Below are positions 10,138-21,452 of a DNA stretch of 56,179 nucleotides, piece after piece; the stretch's first letter is position 1, and each line of letters begins with the position of its first letter. The DNA comes from Mycobacterium sp. 1164985.4 (GTDB lineage Bacteria > Actinomycetota > Actinomycetes > Mycobacteriales > Mycobacteriaceae). The stretch spans positions 1 through 56,179 of the forward strand of contig NZ_LZMD01000062.1 of the NCBI RefSeq assembly GCF_001668575.1. The letters run 5' to 3'. The notes below the pieces were generated by a model. That model was not told the origin of the DNA and made no database searches. It was given only the letters and a program-made list of their open reading frames with translations. Both the position numbers and the translations under genes were made by a program.

Positions 10138-11322
10138 TCAGCCTTCCGATGCCTCGGCCACCGCCTGCGCGACGGCGGGCGCGACCCGAGGGTCCAGCAC
10201 GCTCGGCACGATGCGATCGTGGGCCAGGTCGTCGCCGACCACCGAGAAGATCGCCTCGGCGGCCGCGACCTTCATCCGCTCGGTGATGCGTCGCGCTCCG
10301 GCGTCGAGCGCACCGCGGAACACGCCGGGGAATGCGAGCACGTTGTTGATCTGGTTGGGGAAGTCGCTGCGCCCGGTCGCGACGACGGCCGCGTACCGAC
10401 TCGCGTCGTCCGGATGGATCTCGGGATCCGGGTTCGACAGCGCGAACACGATCGAATCGGGCGCCATCGAGGCGATCAGGTCGGCGGGCACGACGCCAGC
10501 GGACAGGCCGAGGAACACGTCGGCGCCCTCGAGCGCCTCGGCGATTCCCCCGGTCAGTCCGCGCGGGTTGGACGTCTGCGCCAGGTCGGCTTTGTAAGTA
10601 TTCAGGTCCTGCCTGCCCCGGTGCACGATGCCCTGCGAGTCGAGCAGCGTGATGTCGCTGACCCCGGCCGCCATCAGGATCTTCGCGCACGCGACACCGG
10701 CCGCACCGGCCCCGCTGACCACCACCCGAAGGGATTCGATCTTGTGGTCGACGACCTTGGCCGCACCCAGCAGGGCGGCCAGCACGACGATCGCCGTGCC
10801 GTGCTGGTCGTCGTGCATGACCGGGCAATCCAGCGCCTCGACGAGGCGCCGCTCGATCTCGAAACACCGCGGCGCCGAGATGTCTTCGAGGTTGACGGCG
10901 CCGAAGGTGGGGCGCAGCCGGACGAGGGTCTCGACGATCTCGTCGGTGTCGTTGGTGTCGAGCACGATCGGGATCGAGTTGAGGTCGGCGAACGCCTTGA
11001 ACAGGGCGCTCTTCCCCTCCATCACCGGCAGCGACGCGGCCGGGCCGATGTCACCGAGCCCCAGCACCGCGCTGCCGTCGCTGACGACCGCCACCATTCG
11101 GCTGGCCCACGTGTAGCGCGCGGCCAGCGTGTGATCGGCGGCGATCGCCCGGCTGACCTGGGCCACGCCGGGGGTGTACGCGACGGACAGCGCGCGCTCG
11201 GTGTCGAGGGCCGCGTTCAGCGCAACCGAGAGCTTGCCGCCTACGTGGGCGGCGAAGATCTCCTCATCGCTGAGGACGATATTGGATCCGTTCAATGGAA
11301 GGTCTCTCACCGCTTGCGACAC
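10138..11322 (-). CDS. NAD(P)-dependent malic enzyme
   Basis: 394-aa cytosolic enzyme for oxidative decarboxylation of malate to pyruvate, of the short bacterial type. Visible features are the catalytic Tyr in YTPGVAQVS near residue 49, SDGSAVLGLGDIG near residue 81 followed by the catalytic Lys in MEGKSALFK, metal-binding ED plus DDQHGTA near residue 155, and a second Rossmann motif GAGAAGVACAKIL near residue 185. GTG 11322 follows TAACCT (11330-11335 on the reverse strand) by 7 nt, indicating a leaderless start. It adjoins mdh, placing two malate enzymes in one locus. M. tuberculosis has its mez gene elsewhere. Confidence 0.93.
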   Translation of the reverse strand: MSQAVRDLPLNGSNIVLSDEEIFAAHVGGKLSVALNAALDTERALSVAYTPGVAQVSRAIAADHTLAARYTWASRMVAVVSDGSAVLGLGDIGPAASLPVMEGKSALFKAFADLNSIPIVLDTNDTDEIVETLVRLRPTFGAVNLEDISAPRCFEIERRLVEALDCPVMHDDQHGTAIVVLAALLGAAKVVDHKIESLRVVVSGAGAAGVACAKILMAAGVSDITLLDSQGIVHRGRQDLNTYKADLAQTSNPRGLTGGIAEALEGADVFLGLSAGVVPADLIASMAPDSIVFALSNPDPEIHPDDASRYAAVVATGRSDFPNQINNVLAFPGVFRGALDAGARRITERMKVAAAEAIFSVVGDDLAHDRIVPSVLDPRVAPAVAQAVAEASEG

Positions 11323-11374
11323 GGCGCCCAGGTTAACGACGAACTGGTAGGTAACCTAATCGCCCGCTCGCCCC

Positions 11375-12364
11375 TCAGATCAGGCCGAGGTCCGTGACCG
11401 CCTTGCGCTCGTCGGCGAGCTCGGCCGTCGACTTGTCGATGCGGCTGCGCGAGAAGTCGTCGATGTCCAGGCCCTGCACGATCGACCAGTTGCCGTCCTT
11501 CGTCGTCACCGGGAACGACGAGATCAGGCCCTCCGGGACACCGTAGGAGCCGTCGGAGACCACCGCCATCGACACCCAGTCGTCGGCGGGGGTGCCCAGC
11601 AGCCAGTCGCGGGCGGCGTCGACAGTCGCCGAGGCGGCCGACGCGGCCGAGGAGGCGCCGCGGGCGTCGATGATCGCCGCGCCGCGCTTAGCGACCGTCG
11701 GGATGAAGTCGTTCTCGATCCAGTCCTGGTCGTTGACGGCCTCCGCGGCGTTCTTGCCGCCGACCTCGGCGTGGAAGATGTCGGGGTACTGGGTGGCCGA
11801 GTGGTTGCCCCAGATCGTCATCTTCTTGATGTCGGTGACCTTGGCGCCGGTCTTGCGGGCCAGCTGGCTGATGGCGCGGTTGTGGTCCAGGCGGGTCAGG
11901 GCCGAGAACCGCTCCTTGGGGATGTCGGGGGCGTTGGTCATCGCGATCAGCGCGTTGGTGTTGGCGGGGTTACCAGTCACCCCGATGCGCACGTCGTCGG
12001 CGGCCACCGAGTTGAGCGCCTTGCCCTGGGCGGTGAAGATCGCGCCGTTGGCCTCGAGCAGGTCGCTGCGCTCCATGCCCGGGCCGCGGGGCCGGGCGCC
12101 GACGAGCAGCGCCAGGTTCGCGCCGTCGAAGATCTTGTTTGCATCGGAGCCGATCTCTACGCCGGCCAGGAGCGGGAATGCGCAGTCGTCGAGTTCCATC
12201 ACCACACCCTCGAGCGCCTTGAGCGCGGGCTCGATCTCGAGCAGCCGGAGCTCGATCGGCCGGTCGGGGCCGAGCAGCGATCCGCTCGCGAGGCGGAACA
12301 GCAGGCTGTAGCCGATCTGGCCGGCGGCACCGGTGACTGCGACCTTGAGGGGTGTTGTGCTCAC
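11375..12364 (-). CDS. mdh: Malate dehydrogenase
   Basis: 329-aa NAD-dependent malate dehydrogenase (malate to oxaloacetate, TCA cycle), the same length as the M. tuberculosis enzyme. The nucleotide-binding motif is [17 protein letters not shown] at residues ~12-28; ANTNALIA lies near residue 130, substrate arginines are present, and the catalytic His is in [11 protein letters not shown] near residue 188. GTG 12364 is preceded by AAGGAG and gives the standard N-terminus [15 protein letters not shown] perfect GCCCGC-ACC-GCGGGC hairpin (12394-12408) lies just upstream in its 5' region. Divergent from corA. Confidence 0.96.
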   Translation of the reverse strand: MSTTPLKVAVTGAAGQIGYSLLFRLASGSLLGPDRPIELRLLEIEPALKALEGVVMELDDCAFPLLAGVEIGSDANKIFDGANLALLVGARPRGPGMERSDLLEANGAIFTAQGKALNSVAADDVRIGVTGNPANTNALIAMTNAPDIPKERFSALTRLDHNRAISQLARKTGAKVTDIKKMTIWGNHSATQYPDIFHAEVGGKNAAEAVNDQDWIENDFIPTVAKRGAAIIDARGASSAASAASATVDAARDWLLGTPADDWVSMAVVSDGSYGVPEGLISSFPVTTKDGNWSIVQGLDIDDFSRSRIDKSTAELADERKAVTDLGLI

Positions 12365-12458
12365 GTCAGATGCTCCTTGCACAGATGTACGTTGCCCGCA
12401 CCGCGGGCGGATTGCGGTCGGGAACGAAACTAGCAGGCAGCCGACCGGCCCAGCCGCG

Positions 12459-12464
12459 TAGCAT
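12459..12464 (+). promoter_or_regulatory. Candidate -10 for corA
   Basis: TAGCAT fits TANNNT and predicts a leader of about 31 nt. A purine-rich ribosome site (GGGGAGAGGG, 12487-12496) follows before ATG 12502. Confidence 0.35.
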
Positions 12465-12501
12465 CGACCACGGCCGACAACGTCCTGGGGAGAGGGACCC
12501 G

Positions 12502-13590
12502 ATGCCGTCGTTTCGTGCGTTACCTCGTACCCGGACGAAGGCGGGGCCCGGGTCCGACGGTGCCGGCCAGGCACCCATCGAGAACGCGACCGTCGACTGC
12601 GGCATCTACTGTTCGGGCATCCGGCAGGCCGACACGCTCGGACCCGCTGAGGCACTGGACAAGGTGCGCGAACTGCAGCGCGAGGGCAAAAACGCGTTCG
12701 TCTGGATCGGCTTGCACGAGCCCGACGACGAGCAGATGCAGTCGGTCGCCGACGTGTTCGGGTTGCACTCGCTGGCCGTCGAGGACGCCGTGCACGCGCA
12801 CCAACGCCCGAAGCTCGAACGCTACGACGACACGTTGTTCCTGGTGCTCAAGACGGTCAACTATGTCGAGCACGAATCCATGGCCAAGGCGCGCGAGATC
12901 GTCGAGACCGGCGAGATCATGATCTTCGTCGGCGACACCTTCGTGGTGACCGTGCGGCACGGCGACCACACCGGCCTGGCGGGCGTGCGCAAGGACTTGG
13001 AGTCGTCCCCCGGTTCCCTCGAACTCGGCCCCTACTCCGTCATGCATGCCATCGCCGACCACGTCGTCGACAGTTATCTCGACGTCACCTCGCTCGTCGA
13101 GGCCGACATCGACGCGATGGAAGAGGATGTCTTCTCGCCGAACCGGCCGACCAATATCGGCAGCATCTACCTGCTCAAGCGTGAGGTCGTCGAATTGCGC
13201 CGGGCCGTCTACCCGCTCACGCTGGCGCTGCAGCGGATCCTCTCGGATCACAACGACCTGATCTCGGTCGAGATCCGGCGGTACATGGGCGACGTGTTCG
13301 ACCACAACACCCAGGCCTCCGACCGCATCGCCGGCTTCGACGAAATGCTCACGTCCCTGGTGCAGGCCGCTCTCGGCAATGTCGCGATGCAGCAGAACAC
13401 CGATATGCGCAAGATCTCGGCGTGGGTGGCCATCGCCGCGGTTCCGACCGCGATCGCGGGCATCTACGGCATGAACTTCGAACACATGCCGGAGCTGGCG
13501 TGGTCGTGGGGGTATCCCGCGGTGCTGCTGTTGATGGCGACGGTGTGCACGCTGCTGTACCGCACATTCCGCCGCAACAACTGGCTCTAG
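12502..13590 (+). CDS. corA: Magnesium/cobalt transporter CorA
   Basis: 362-aa channel for Mg2+/Co2+ uptake at the inner membrane. A long cytoplasmic alpha/beta plus helical domain occupies residues ~35-300. The C-terminus holds the two transmembrane helices with the defining [10 protein letters not shown] loop (GMN) near residue 325. ATG 12502 is set by the preceding GGGGAGAGGG; the frame is open farther upstream without support. It overlaps the stop of the SUFU-domain gene convergently by 4 bp. Equivalent to Rv1239c. Confidence 0.95.
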   Translation: MPSFRALPRTRTKAGPGSDGAGQAPIENATVDCGIYCSGIRQADTLGPAEALDKVRELQREGKNAFVWIGLHEPDDEQMQSVADVFGLHSLAVEDAVHAHQRPKLERYDDTLFLVLKTVNYVEHESMAKAREIVETGEIMIFVGDTFVVTVRHGDHTGLAGVRKDLESSPGSLELGPYSVMHAIADHVVDSYLDVTSLVEADIDAMEEDVFSPNRPTNIGSIYLLKREVVELRRAVYPLTLALQRILSDHNDLISVEIRRYMGDVFDHNTQASDRIAGFDEMLTSLVQAALGNVAMQQNTDMRKISAWVAIAAVPTAIAGIYGMNFEHMPELAWSWGYPAVLLLMATVCTLLYRTFRRNNWL

Positions 13591-14180
13591 CTCGGTTTGG
13601 CCGCCGGGCGTGCGGGATCGAGCACGTCGACACCGTCCTGCTGCCACGCCTCGCGCATCGCGTCGGCGCCCTTGAGCCGCACCCACGCCGCCTCGGTGGC
13701 GGTGATCGGCGTGGCGGCCAACACCTTCACCGGCTCGAGCGGCGCGGTCAGCGCGACGTCGTCGATCATGCTGTCGCTCAACAGGAACGCCGTGAACGGT
13801 GAGGATTCCCACAACGGGGTCTCGAGGTCGATCAACGCGTCGGGCGCCAGGACCAGCCCCTCCACCGCGGGCGCGGCGGCCACGATCGCGATCGCGCGGT
13901 GCAGCCCCCGCGGCGACGGTCCGCGCAGCGCGACCGCCACCTCCGCGCGCGGGCCGTGCAGCGCGTCGGTCACCATCTCGGTGGGGTCGAACATCGGATG
14001 GCGCGAACAGCCAAGCGACACATAGTGAACGACGCCGTCAGGGTCGGGCCCGAAGCGCAGCACGTCGATGGTCTCGGTGCCCAGGAACGTGACGTTGGCT
14101 TCGTCAGGCTCCGCGTCGATGCCCCGACGCGCGAAGTGCTCGAGCAGGTGGGCGCGAACCGTCGCGGGAACGTCGATCAC
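13587..14180 (-). CDS. Suppressor-of-fused (SUFU) domain protein
   Basis: 197-aa soluble protein matching the bacterial SUFU-like fold: PDGVVHYVSLGCSRHPMF near residues 47-65, an AEVAVAL strand near residue 80, and ITATEAAWVRLKGADAMREAW near the C-terminus. Bacterial SUFU proteins have no firmly assigned biochemical role; some act as immunity-like or adaptor proteins. ATG 14180 overlaps the sugC stop in an ATGA arrangement, so it is the fifth, translationally coupled gene of the trehalose-importer operon. As I recall the M. tuberculosis map, sugC is next to corA there with no such gene. Confidence 0.75.
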   Translation of the reverse strand: MIDVPATVRAHLLEHFARRGIDAEPDEANVTFLGTETIDVLRFGPDPDGVVHYVSLGCSRHPMFDPTEMVTDALHGPRAEVAVALRGPSPRGLHRAIAIVAAAPAVEGLVLAPDALIDLETPLWESSPFTAFLLSDSMIDDVALTAPLEPVKVLAATPITATEAAWVRLKGADAMREAWQQDGVDVLDPARPAAKPS

Positions 14181-15370
14181 TCGGCCGACGAAGCGGATGA
14201 GTCGGTGTCGGGCAGGCTGAGGTTCTTGCCCGACTCGGGATCGAACACCGCCAACTTCGAGGTGTCGAAGGCCAACTGGATCGAATCGCCTTGGCGGGCC
14301 GTCGAGTCAACGGAAACCCTTGCGACGAACTCGTTTTCGCCCACGCCGGATTCCGCGGCCAGCTCGGCTAGCTGCGCCGATCGCGCGCCGGCGCCCTCGG
14401 TTTTGAAGTGGAGGTACTTGTCGGCGCCAAGCGACTCCACCATGTCCACCGTGACGTCGAAGGAGAGGGCGCGGATCCGCGCGTACCCGTCGAGCACCGC
14501 GGCATCCTCGAAGTGTTCGGGCCGGATGCCGACGATCACGTTGGTCGGCGCGTTGCGGCGGGCCAGCAGGTCGTGGTTCTCCTGGGTGAGAGTGACCTCG
14601 CCGAACGGCAGCCGCACGCCCACGTCGGTGATCGTCGCGGGGAAGAAGTTCATCGCGGGCGAACCGATGAAACCGGCGACGAACAGGTTCGCGGGCCGGT
14701 TGTAGAGATCCTCGGGAGTTCCGATCTGCTGGGCCACCCCGGCGAGCAACACCACGACGCGGTCGCCGAGCGTCATCGCCTCGGTCTGGTCGTGGGTGAC
14801 GTAAACGGTGGTGGTGCCCAACCGGTCTTGTAGGCGGGCGATCTCCGCACGCATCTGCACGCGCAGCTTTGCGTCGAGGTTCGACAGCGGCTCGTCCATC
14901 AGGAACGCTTTGGGATCACGCACGATCGCGCGGCCCATCGCGACGCGCTGGCGCTGACCGCCGGAGAGCTGACCGGGCTTCCGGTCCAAAAGCTCGCTCA
15001 GGTCAAGGATTTTCGCGGCTTCGTCGACCTTGCGGGCGATCTCGTCCTTCTTCAGCTTGGCCAACGTGAGCGGGAACGCGATGTTCTGCCGGACGGTCAT
15101 GTGCGGATACAAGGCGTAAGACTGGAACACCATCGCGATGTCGCGGTCCTTGGGCGCTTTCTCGTTGACGCGTTCCCCGCCAATGCGCAGTTCACCCGAG
15201 GTGATGTCCTCGAGACCCGCGATCATGTTGAGCGTGGTCGACTTTCCGCATCCCGACGGGCCGACGAGGATGATGAATTCGCCGTCGGCGATCGTCATCG
15301 ACAACTCGTGGACGGCCGTCGCGCCGTTGGGGTAACTCTTCGTCACCCGGTCCAACACAATTTCGGCCAT
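14177..15370 (-). CDS. sugC: Trehalose ABC importer ATP-binding subunit SugC
   Basis: 397-aa MalK/UgpC-type ATPase energising trehalose import. Walker A GPSGCGKST is at residues 37-45, the signature LSGGQRQRVAMGR near residue 134, Walker B AFLMDEP near residue 155, and the switch His in YVTHDQTEAM near residue 190. A C-terminal TOBE/MRP regulatory domain spans ~240-370 and the tail is Ser-rich. ATG 15370 lies 4 bp after the sugB stop. As the last core gene of lpqY-sugABC it should join SugA/SugB at the inner face of the membrane and recycle trehalose released from trehalose monomycolate. Confidence 0.96.
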   Translation of the reverse strand: MAEIVLDRVTKSYPNGATAVHELSMTIADGEFIILVGPSGCGKSTTLNMIAGLEDITSGELRIGGERVNEKAPKDRDIAMVFQSYALYPHMTVRQNIAFPLTLAKLKKDEIARKVDEAAKILDLSELLDRKPGQLSGGQRQRVAMGRAIVRDPKAFLMDEPLSNLDAKLRVQMRAEIARLQDRLGTTTVYVTHDQTEAMTLGDRVVVLLAGVAQQIGTPEDLYNRPANLFVAGFIGSPAMNFFPATITDVGVRLPFGEVTLTQENHDLLARRNAPTNVIVGIRPEHFEDAAVLDGYARIRALSFDVTVDMVESLGADKYLHFKTEGAGARSAQLAELAAESGVGENEFVARVSVDSTARQGDSIQLAFDTSKLAVFDPESGKNLSLPDTDSSASSAE

Positions 15371-15374
15371 GGAA

Positions 15375-16210
15375 CTACCCCTTCACCGCGCCGGACGTCA
15401 GGCCGGCGACGATCCGTCGTTGGAAGATGAGCACAAAGATGATGATCGGGATGGTGATGACCATCGCGCCCGCGGCGATCGATCCCGTCGGTTCCTCGAA
15501 CTGCGAACTGCCGGTGAAGTTCGCGATCGCCACCGGCGCCGTGATCGCGCGTTGGGTGGCGGTCAGCGACAACGCCAGAAGGAGGTCGTTCCACGCGAAG
15601 ATGAACACCAGGATCGCCGCGGTGACGATGCCCGGCGCCGCGAGCGGGGCGATGACCTTGCGGAACGCCTGTGCCGGTGTCGCGCCGTCCATCTTCGCCG
15701 CCTTCTCCAGATCCCAGGGGATCTCCCGGAAGAACGCCGACAGCGTGTAGATCGCGAGCGGAAGCGCGAACGTGATGTACGGGATGATCAGGCCGGGCCA
15801 GGTGTCGAACAGGCCGACCGCACGCTCGATATTGAAAAGCGGTGTGACGAGCGAGATGTGGGGAAACATCGCGATCAGCAGTGCGACCCCGATCAGCAAT
15901 TGCTTGCCGGGGAAGTCGAGCCGTGCGACCGCGTATGCGGCCATTCCGCCGATCACGACCGCGATGGCGGTGGTGATCAGGCCGATTCCGATCGAGTTGA
16001 TCAGCGCCGAGGTGAAGATGTTGCCTTGGAATATCGCCTTGTAGTTGTCGAAGGTGATCTCGACGGGAATCAGCCTGCCGTCCTTGACACTTGACGTCGG
16101 TTTCAGCGACAGGGACAGGATCCACAGCACCGGGAACAGGGCGTAGATGACGACCAGCACGTTGACGACGGTCCATTCGGTCACGCGCGACGTAGGAGCC
16201 CGCTCGGTCA

Positions 16211-16211
<1 letters not shown>
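15375..16211 (-). CDS. sugB: Trehalose ABC importer permease SugB
   Basis: 278-aa inner-membrane permease of the MalG type with six predicted TM helices. The EAA loop [22 protein letters not shown] near residues 180-200 contacts the SugC ATPase. ATG 16211 overlaps the sugA stop (ATGA), showing translational coupling; the longer open frame upstream overlaps sugA and is not used. It forms the heterodimeric channel with SugA. Confidence 0.95.
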
Positions 16212-18735
<2,524 letters not shown>

Positions 18736-18786
18736 TTACGCAATCGGGAACCTGGGCAAACTTCGGCGCTCCGCGCGACGGGAATG

Positions 18787-19311
18787 TCAGATGGTCAAGC
18801 GCGCCAGCAGATCCCGTCCGCGTTCGGCGTTCTGCGGATCGCACAGCACGTCGTAACGGCCCGCGACGAGTTGCAGCGTCGAACTGAAATCTCTTGTGCC
18901 ACGCGCCATCGCATACGGTATCGCCGACGTGATGAGGCCGAAGAACACACCCGCGATCAGGCCGGTGGCGAGCGCGCCCCACGGGTTGGGGCTGAAGAAA
19001 CCGAGAATGAGGCCGATGAACAGGCCCAGCCACGCACCGGTCAACACGCCGCCACCGAGCACCTTGGGCCACGTCAGCCGGCCGGTGACCCGCTCGACCT
19101 GCATGAGGTCGACGCCGACGATCGTCACCTGCTGCACCGGAAACTCCTGGTCCGACAGGTAGTCCACAGCGCGTTGCGCCTCGGCATAGGTCGGGTAGGA
19201 ACCGATCGGCCAACCCTTCGGCGGTGTGGGCAGACCCGCGGGGCCACGACCCAAATTCGGGTTACCAGGCGTTGCGCCCGAACTTGCTCCAGGTTGAAAC
19301 GGGCTGGTCAT
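18787..19311 (-). CDS. Conserved membrane protein, Rv1234-type (general-stress-like domain)
   Basis: 174 aa. An N-terminal Gly/Pro-rich segment is followed by a globular part (GSYPTYAEAQRAVDYLSDQEFPVQQVTIVGVDL) with a YtoQ-like fold, then two glycine-rich TM segments (LGGGVLTGAWLGLFIGLILGFF and ALATGLIAGVFFGLITSAI), then a soluble tail. This pattern is common in actinobacterial envelope or stress proteins of unknown function. ATG 19311 is preceded by AGGAG; its length matches the 175-aa Rv1234. It is divergent from the DUF4190 gene at 19419 and lies upstream of lpqY on the same strand. Confidence 0.8.
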   Translation of the reverse strand: MTSPFQPGASSGATPGNPNLGRGPAGLPTPPKGWPIGSYPTYAEAQRAVDYLSDQEFPVQQVTIVGVDLMQVERVTGRLTWPKVLGGGVLTGAWLGLFIGLILGFFSPNPWGALATGLIAGVFFGLITSAIPYAMARGTRDFSSTLQLVAGRYDVLCDPQNAERGRDLLARLTI

Positions 19312-19418
19312 CGGTCTTCTTTCTCCTCTGTCGCCGCGATTCGTTAAGTTGCTGCCTCGTAAGGGACAACGCCGCGATGGCCGCAATCGTGCCCGAGAAT
19401 TGCGCTAGGTTGACAAGC

Positions 19419-20015
19419 ATGACAAATCCCGGGGAGGACGCAGCAGAAACCGCATCATCCGAACCCCACGGAGGTGCGTCCGAGCCGACATCGTCCGGAT
19501 ACGAGGCGCCGTCGACCGAACAGACACAGGGTGCCCAGCCCGATCAGCCGGCGTACGGCTACCAGGCGCCGCCGGCGTACGACCCGTCATCGGGATATCC
19601 CCCGCCCCCGCAGGGCGCCTATCCGCCGCCTCCTGCCTACCCTCCGCCGGGCGCCTATCCACCACCGCCGCCGGGGTCCTATCCCCCGGCCTACCCTGGC
19701 GCATCGAACGTCGGGCAGGGATATCCGCCTCCGCCCTACGGCGCGCCGGGATACGGCACGCCCGGCTACGGCGGCGGTTACGGCCTACAGCAGGACAAGA
19801 CGAACGGTTTGGCCATCGGCTCCTTGGTGGCCTCGGCGGTCGGCGTCCTGTGCGGTGTCGGCTCGCTCGTCGGCATCGTGCTGGGCATCGTGGCGCTCAA
19901 CCAGATCAAGACCTCCGGTGAAGGCGGCCGCGGTCTGGCGATCGCCGGCATCGCCGTCGGCGCGGTCACGCTCGTGCTCAACATCATCTTCGCCATCGCC
20001 ATGATGAGCAGCTGA
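19419..20015 (+). CDS. Proline/tyrosine-rich DUF4190 membrane protein (Rv1233c-type)
   Basis: 198 aa. Residues ~1-125 are hydrophilic and rich in YPPPPQGAYPPP-type units, likely disordered and cytoplasmic. The C-terminal third has two TM helices (GLAIGSLVASAVGVLCGVG and GLAIAGIAVGAVTLVLNII) forming a DUF4190 domain. ATG 19419 follows TAGGTT (19406-19411) by 7 nt, supporting a leaderless start. A paralogue starts immediately after its stop. Function unknown; related proline-rich membrane proteins are often linked to envelope or cell-division complexes. Confidence 0.85.
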   Translation: MTNPGEDAAETASSEPHGGASEPTSSGYEAPSTEQTQGAQPDQPAYGYQAPPAYDPSSGYPPPPQGAYPPPPAYPPPGAYPPPPPGSYPPAYPGASNVGQGYPPPPYGAPGYGTPGYGGGYGLQQDKTNGLAIGSLVASAVGVLCGVGSLVGIVLGIVALNQIKTSGEGGRGLAIAGIAVGAVTLVLNIIFAIAMMSS

Positions 20016-20465
20016 GTGGTGAGCGGGAGCGACCCGTACGGAGCCGAACGGCCCGACCCGTTCGCATCGGTGGACTACCCCACCGATGCGGGGTTGCCTC
20101 CGCCGCTGTATCCGCCACCGGCGTCGGGCTACCCGCCGCCCTACACGTCCGCGGCCGGCCAGGGCCACTACCCGCCCACCGGTTACGGCTACGACCCGTA
20201 CCGGCCTGCGAGGCCTCCCGGCACGAACGGGATGGCGATCGGCTCGCTCGTGTGCTCGCTGGTCGGCGTCTTCTGCTGCGGGGTGACGTGCATCGTCGGG
20301 GTCATCCTCGGCGTGATGGCCATGCGCGAAACCAAACGCACCGGACAGGACGGTTTCGGAATTGCGTTGGCTGGCACCATTATCGGCGGACTTGCGGTCG
20401 CCGGGTTCCTCGTCTACATCCTGCTGTATCTGAGCCTGCTCACCACCGGGTGGCAGTGGACCTGA
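20016..20465 (+). CDS. Second DUF4190 membrane protein
   Basis: 149-aa shorter paralogue of the preceding protein: a Pro/Tyr/Gly-rich head (~70 residues) and a two-TM DUF4190 domain (NGMAIGSLVCSLVGVFCCGVTC and GLAVAGFLVYILLYLSLL). GTG 20016 abuts the upstream TGA; a second in-frame GTG at 20019 is equally possible. Cysteines in the first helix (CCGVTC) distinguish it from its neighbour. Cotranscription and tandem duplication are evident. Function unknown. Confidence 0.8.
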   Translation: MVSGSDPYGAERPDPFASVDYPTDAGLPPPLYPPPASGYPPPYTSAAGQGHYPPTGYGYDPYRPARPPGTNGMAIGSLVCSLVGVFCCGVTCIVGVILGVMAMRETKRTGQDGFGIALAGTIIGGLAVAGFLVYILLYLSLLTTGWQWT

Positions 20466-20468
20466 GCA

Positions 20469-21452
20469 TCACTCGGGCGGACGGAACGGCTCGCCTTGAC
20501 GCTCCATGCCCGCGGCGCGGCCCTTTCCGGCGATCACCAGGGCCATCTTCCGGCTGGCCTCGTCGATCATCTCGTCACCCAGCATGGCCGCGCCCCTGGC
20601 CCCGCCGGCACGCGAGGTGTACCACTCGTAGGCCTCGAGGATCAGCTCGGCGTGGTCGTAGTCCTTTTGCCGGGGGCTGAAAATTTCGTTGCCCGCGGCG
20701 ATCTGGTCCGGATGCAGCACCCACTTGCCGTCATATCCCAGCGCCGCCGAACGGCCCGCGACACGGCGGAAGCCGTCGACGTCGCGGATCTTCAGGTACG
20801 GGCCGTCGATCGCGAGCACGCCGTGCGCGCGGGCCGCCACGAGAATCCGCATCAGCACGTGGTGGTGCGCGTCGCCGACGTCGTAGCCCTCCGGCTGTTC
20901 GCCGACTTCGAGCGTGCGCATGTTCAGGCTCGCGGCCATGTCGGCAGGGCCGAGCACGAGCGCCTGCACCCGCGGTGCGGCCGCGATCGCGTCAATGTTG
21001 GTGAGGCCCTGCGCATTCTCGATCTGCGCCTCGATGCCGATGCGGCCGACGGGCAGTCCGTGGGTGGCTTCGAGTTGATTCAGCACCAAGTGCAGCGCCT
21101 GAATGTGGGTGGCGTCGCTGACCTTCGGGAGAACCACGATGTCGAGTGCCGCACCGGCGGTCGACACCACCTCGATGATGTCGGCGTAGGTCCACGGCGT
21201 CGTCCAGTCGTTGACGCGCACACCGCGTAGTTGGCCGGCCCAGCCCGGTTCGGCGAGCGCGGTCGCCACCCGCGTGCGGGCCTCGTCCTTGGCGTGCGGT
21301 GCGACGGCGTCCTCGAGATCGAGGAACACCTCGTCGGCTGACAGGGTTTTCGCCTTCTCGACCATTTTTGCGCTGCTCCCGGGAACGGAAAGTACCGTTC
21401 GGCGGGGTCGATACCGGTTTTCCACAACCACACTCTCTACCCTTTGAGTCAT
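20469..21452 (-). CDS. HpcH/HpaI aldolase / CitE-like (malyl- or citramalyl-CoA lyase family)
   Basis: 327-aa TIM-barrel Mg2+-dependent C-C lyase. Conserved parts are RRTVLSVPGSSAKMVEKA near residue 20, DEVFLDLEDAVAPHAKDEAR near residue 42, metal-binding Glu in EAQIENAQG near residue 145, and LGPADMAASL near residue 170. The family includes CitE, malyl-CoA lyases and the mitochondrial citramalyl-CoA lyase CLYBL; the stand-alone gene without citDF favours an acyl-CoA lyase. ATG 21452 shares bases with the divergent ATG at 21451; a TTG at 21464 would add four residues and overlap more. Confidence 0.85.
   Translation of the reverse strand: MTQRVESVVVENRYRPRRTVLSVPGSSAKMVEKAKTLSADEVFLDLEDAVAPHAKDEARTRVATALAEPGWAGQLRGVRVNDWTTPWTYADIIEVVSTAGAALDIVVLPKVSDATHIQALHLVLNQLEATHGLPVGRIGIEAQIENAQGLTNIDAIAAAPRVQALVLGPADMAASLNMRTLEVGEQPEGYDVGDAHHHVLMRILVAARAHGVLAIDGPYLKIRDVDGFRRVAGRSAALGYDGKWVLHPDQIAAGNEIFSPRQKDYDHAELILEAYEWYTSRAGGARGAAMLGDEMIDEASRKMALVIAGKGRAAGMERQGEPFRPPE

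Noticed and set aside
10133..10867. 245-codon upstream extension of lpqZ
   Set aside because: It lies inside malic enzyme in another frame; the GTG at 10132 gives a proper lipoprotein signal.
19560..19790. YPPP-type repeats in the DUF4190 gene as a tandem repeat array
   Set aside because: They are coding low-complexity proline units, irregular in length, not a DNA-level array.
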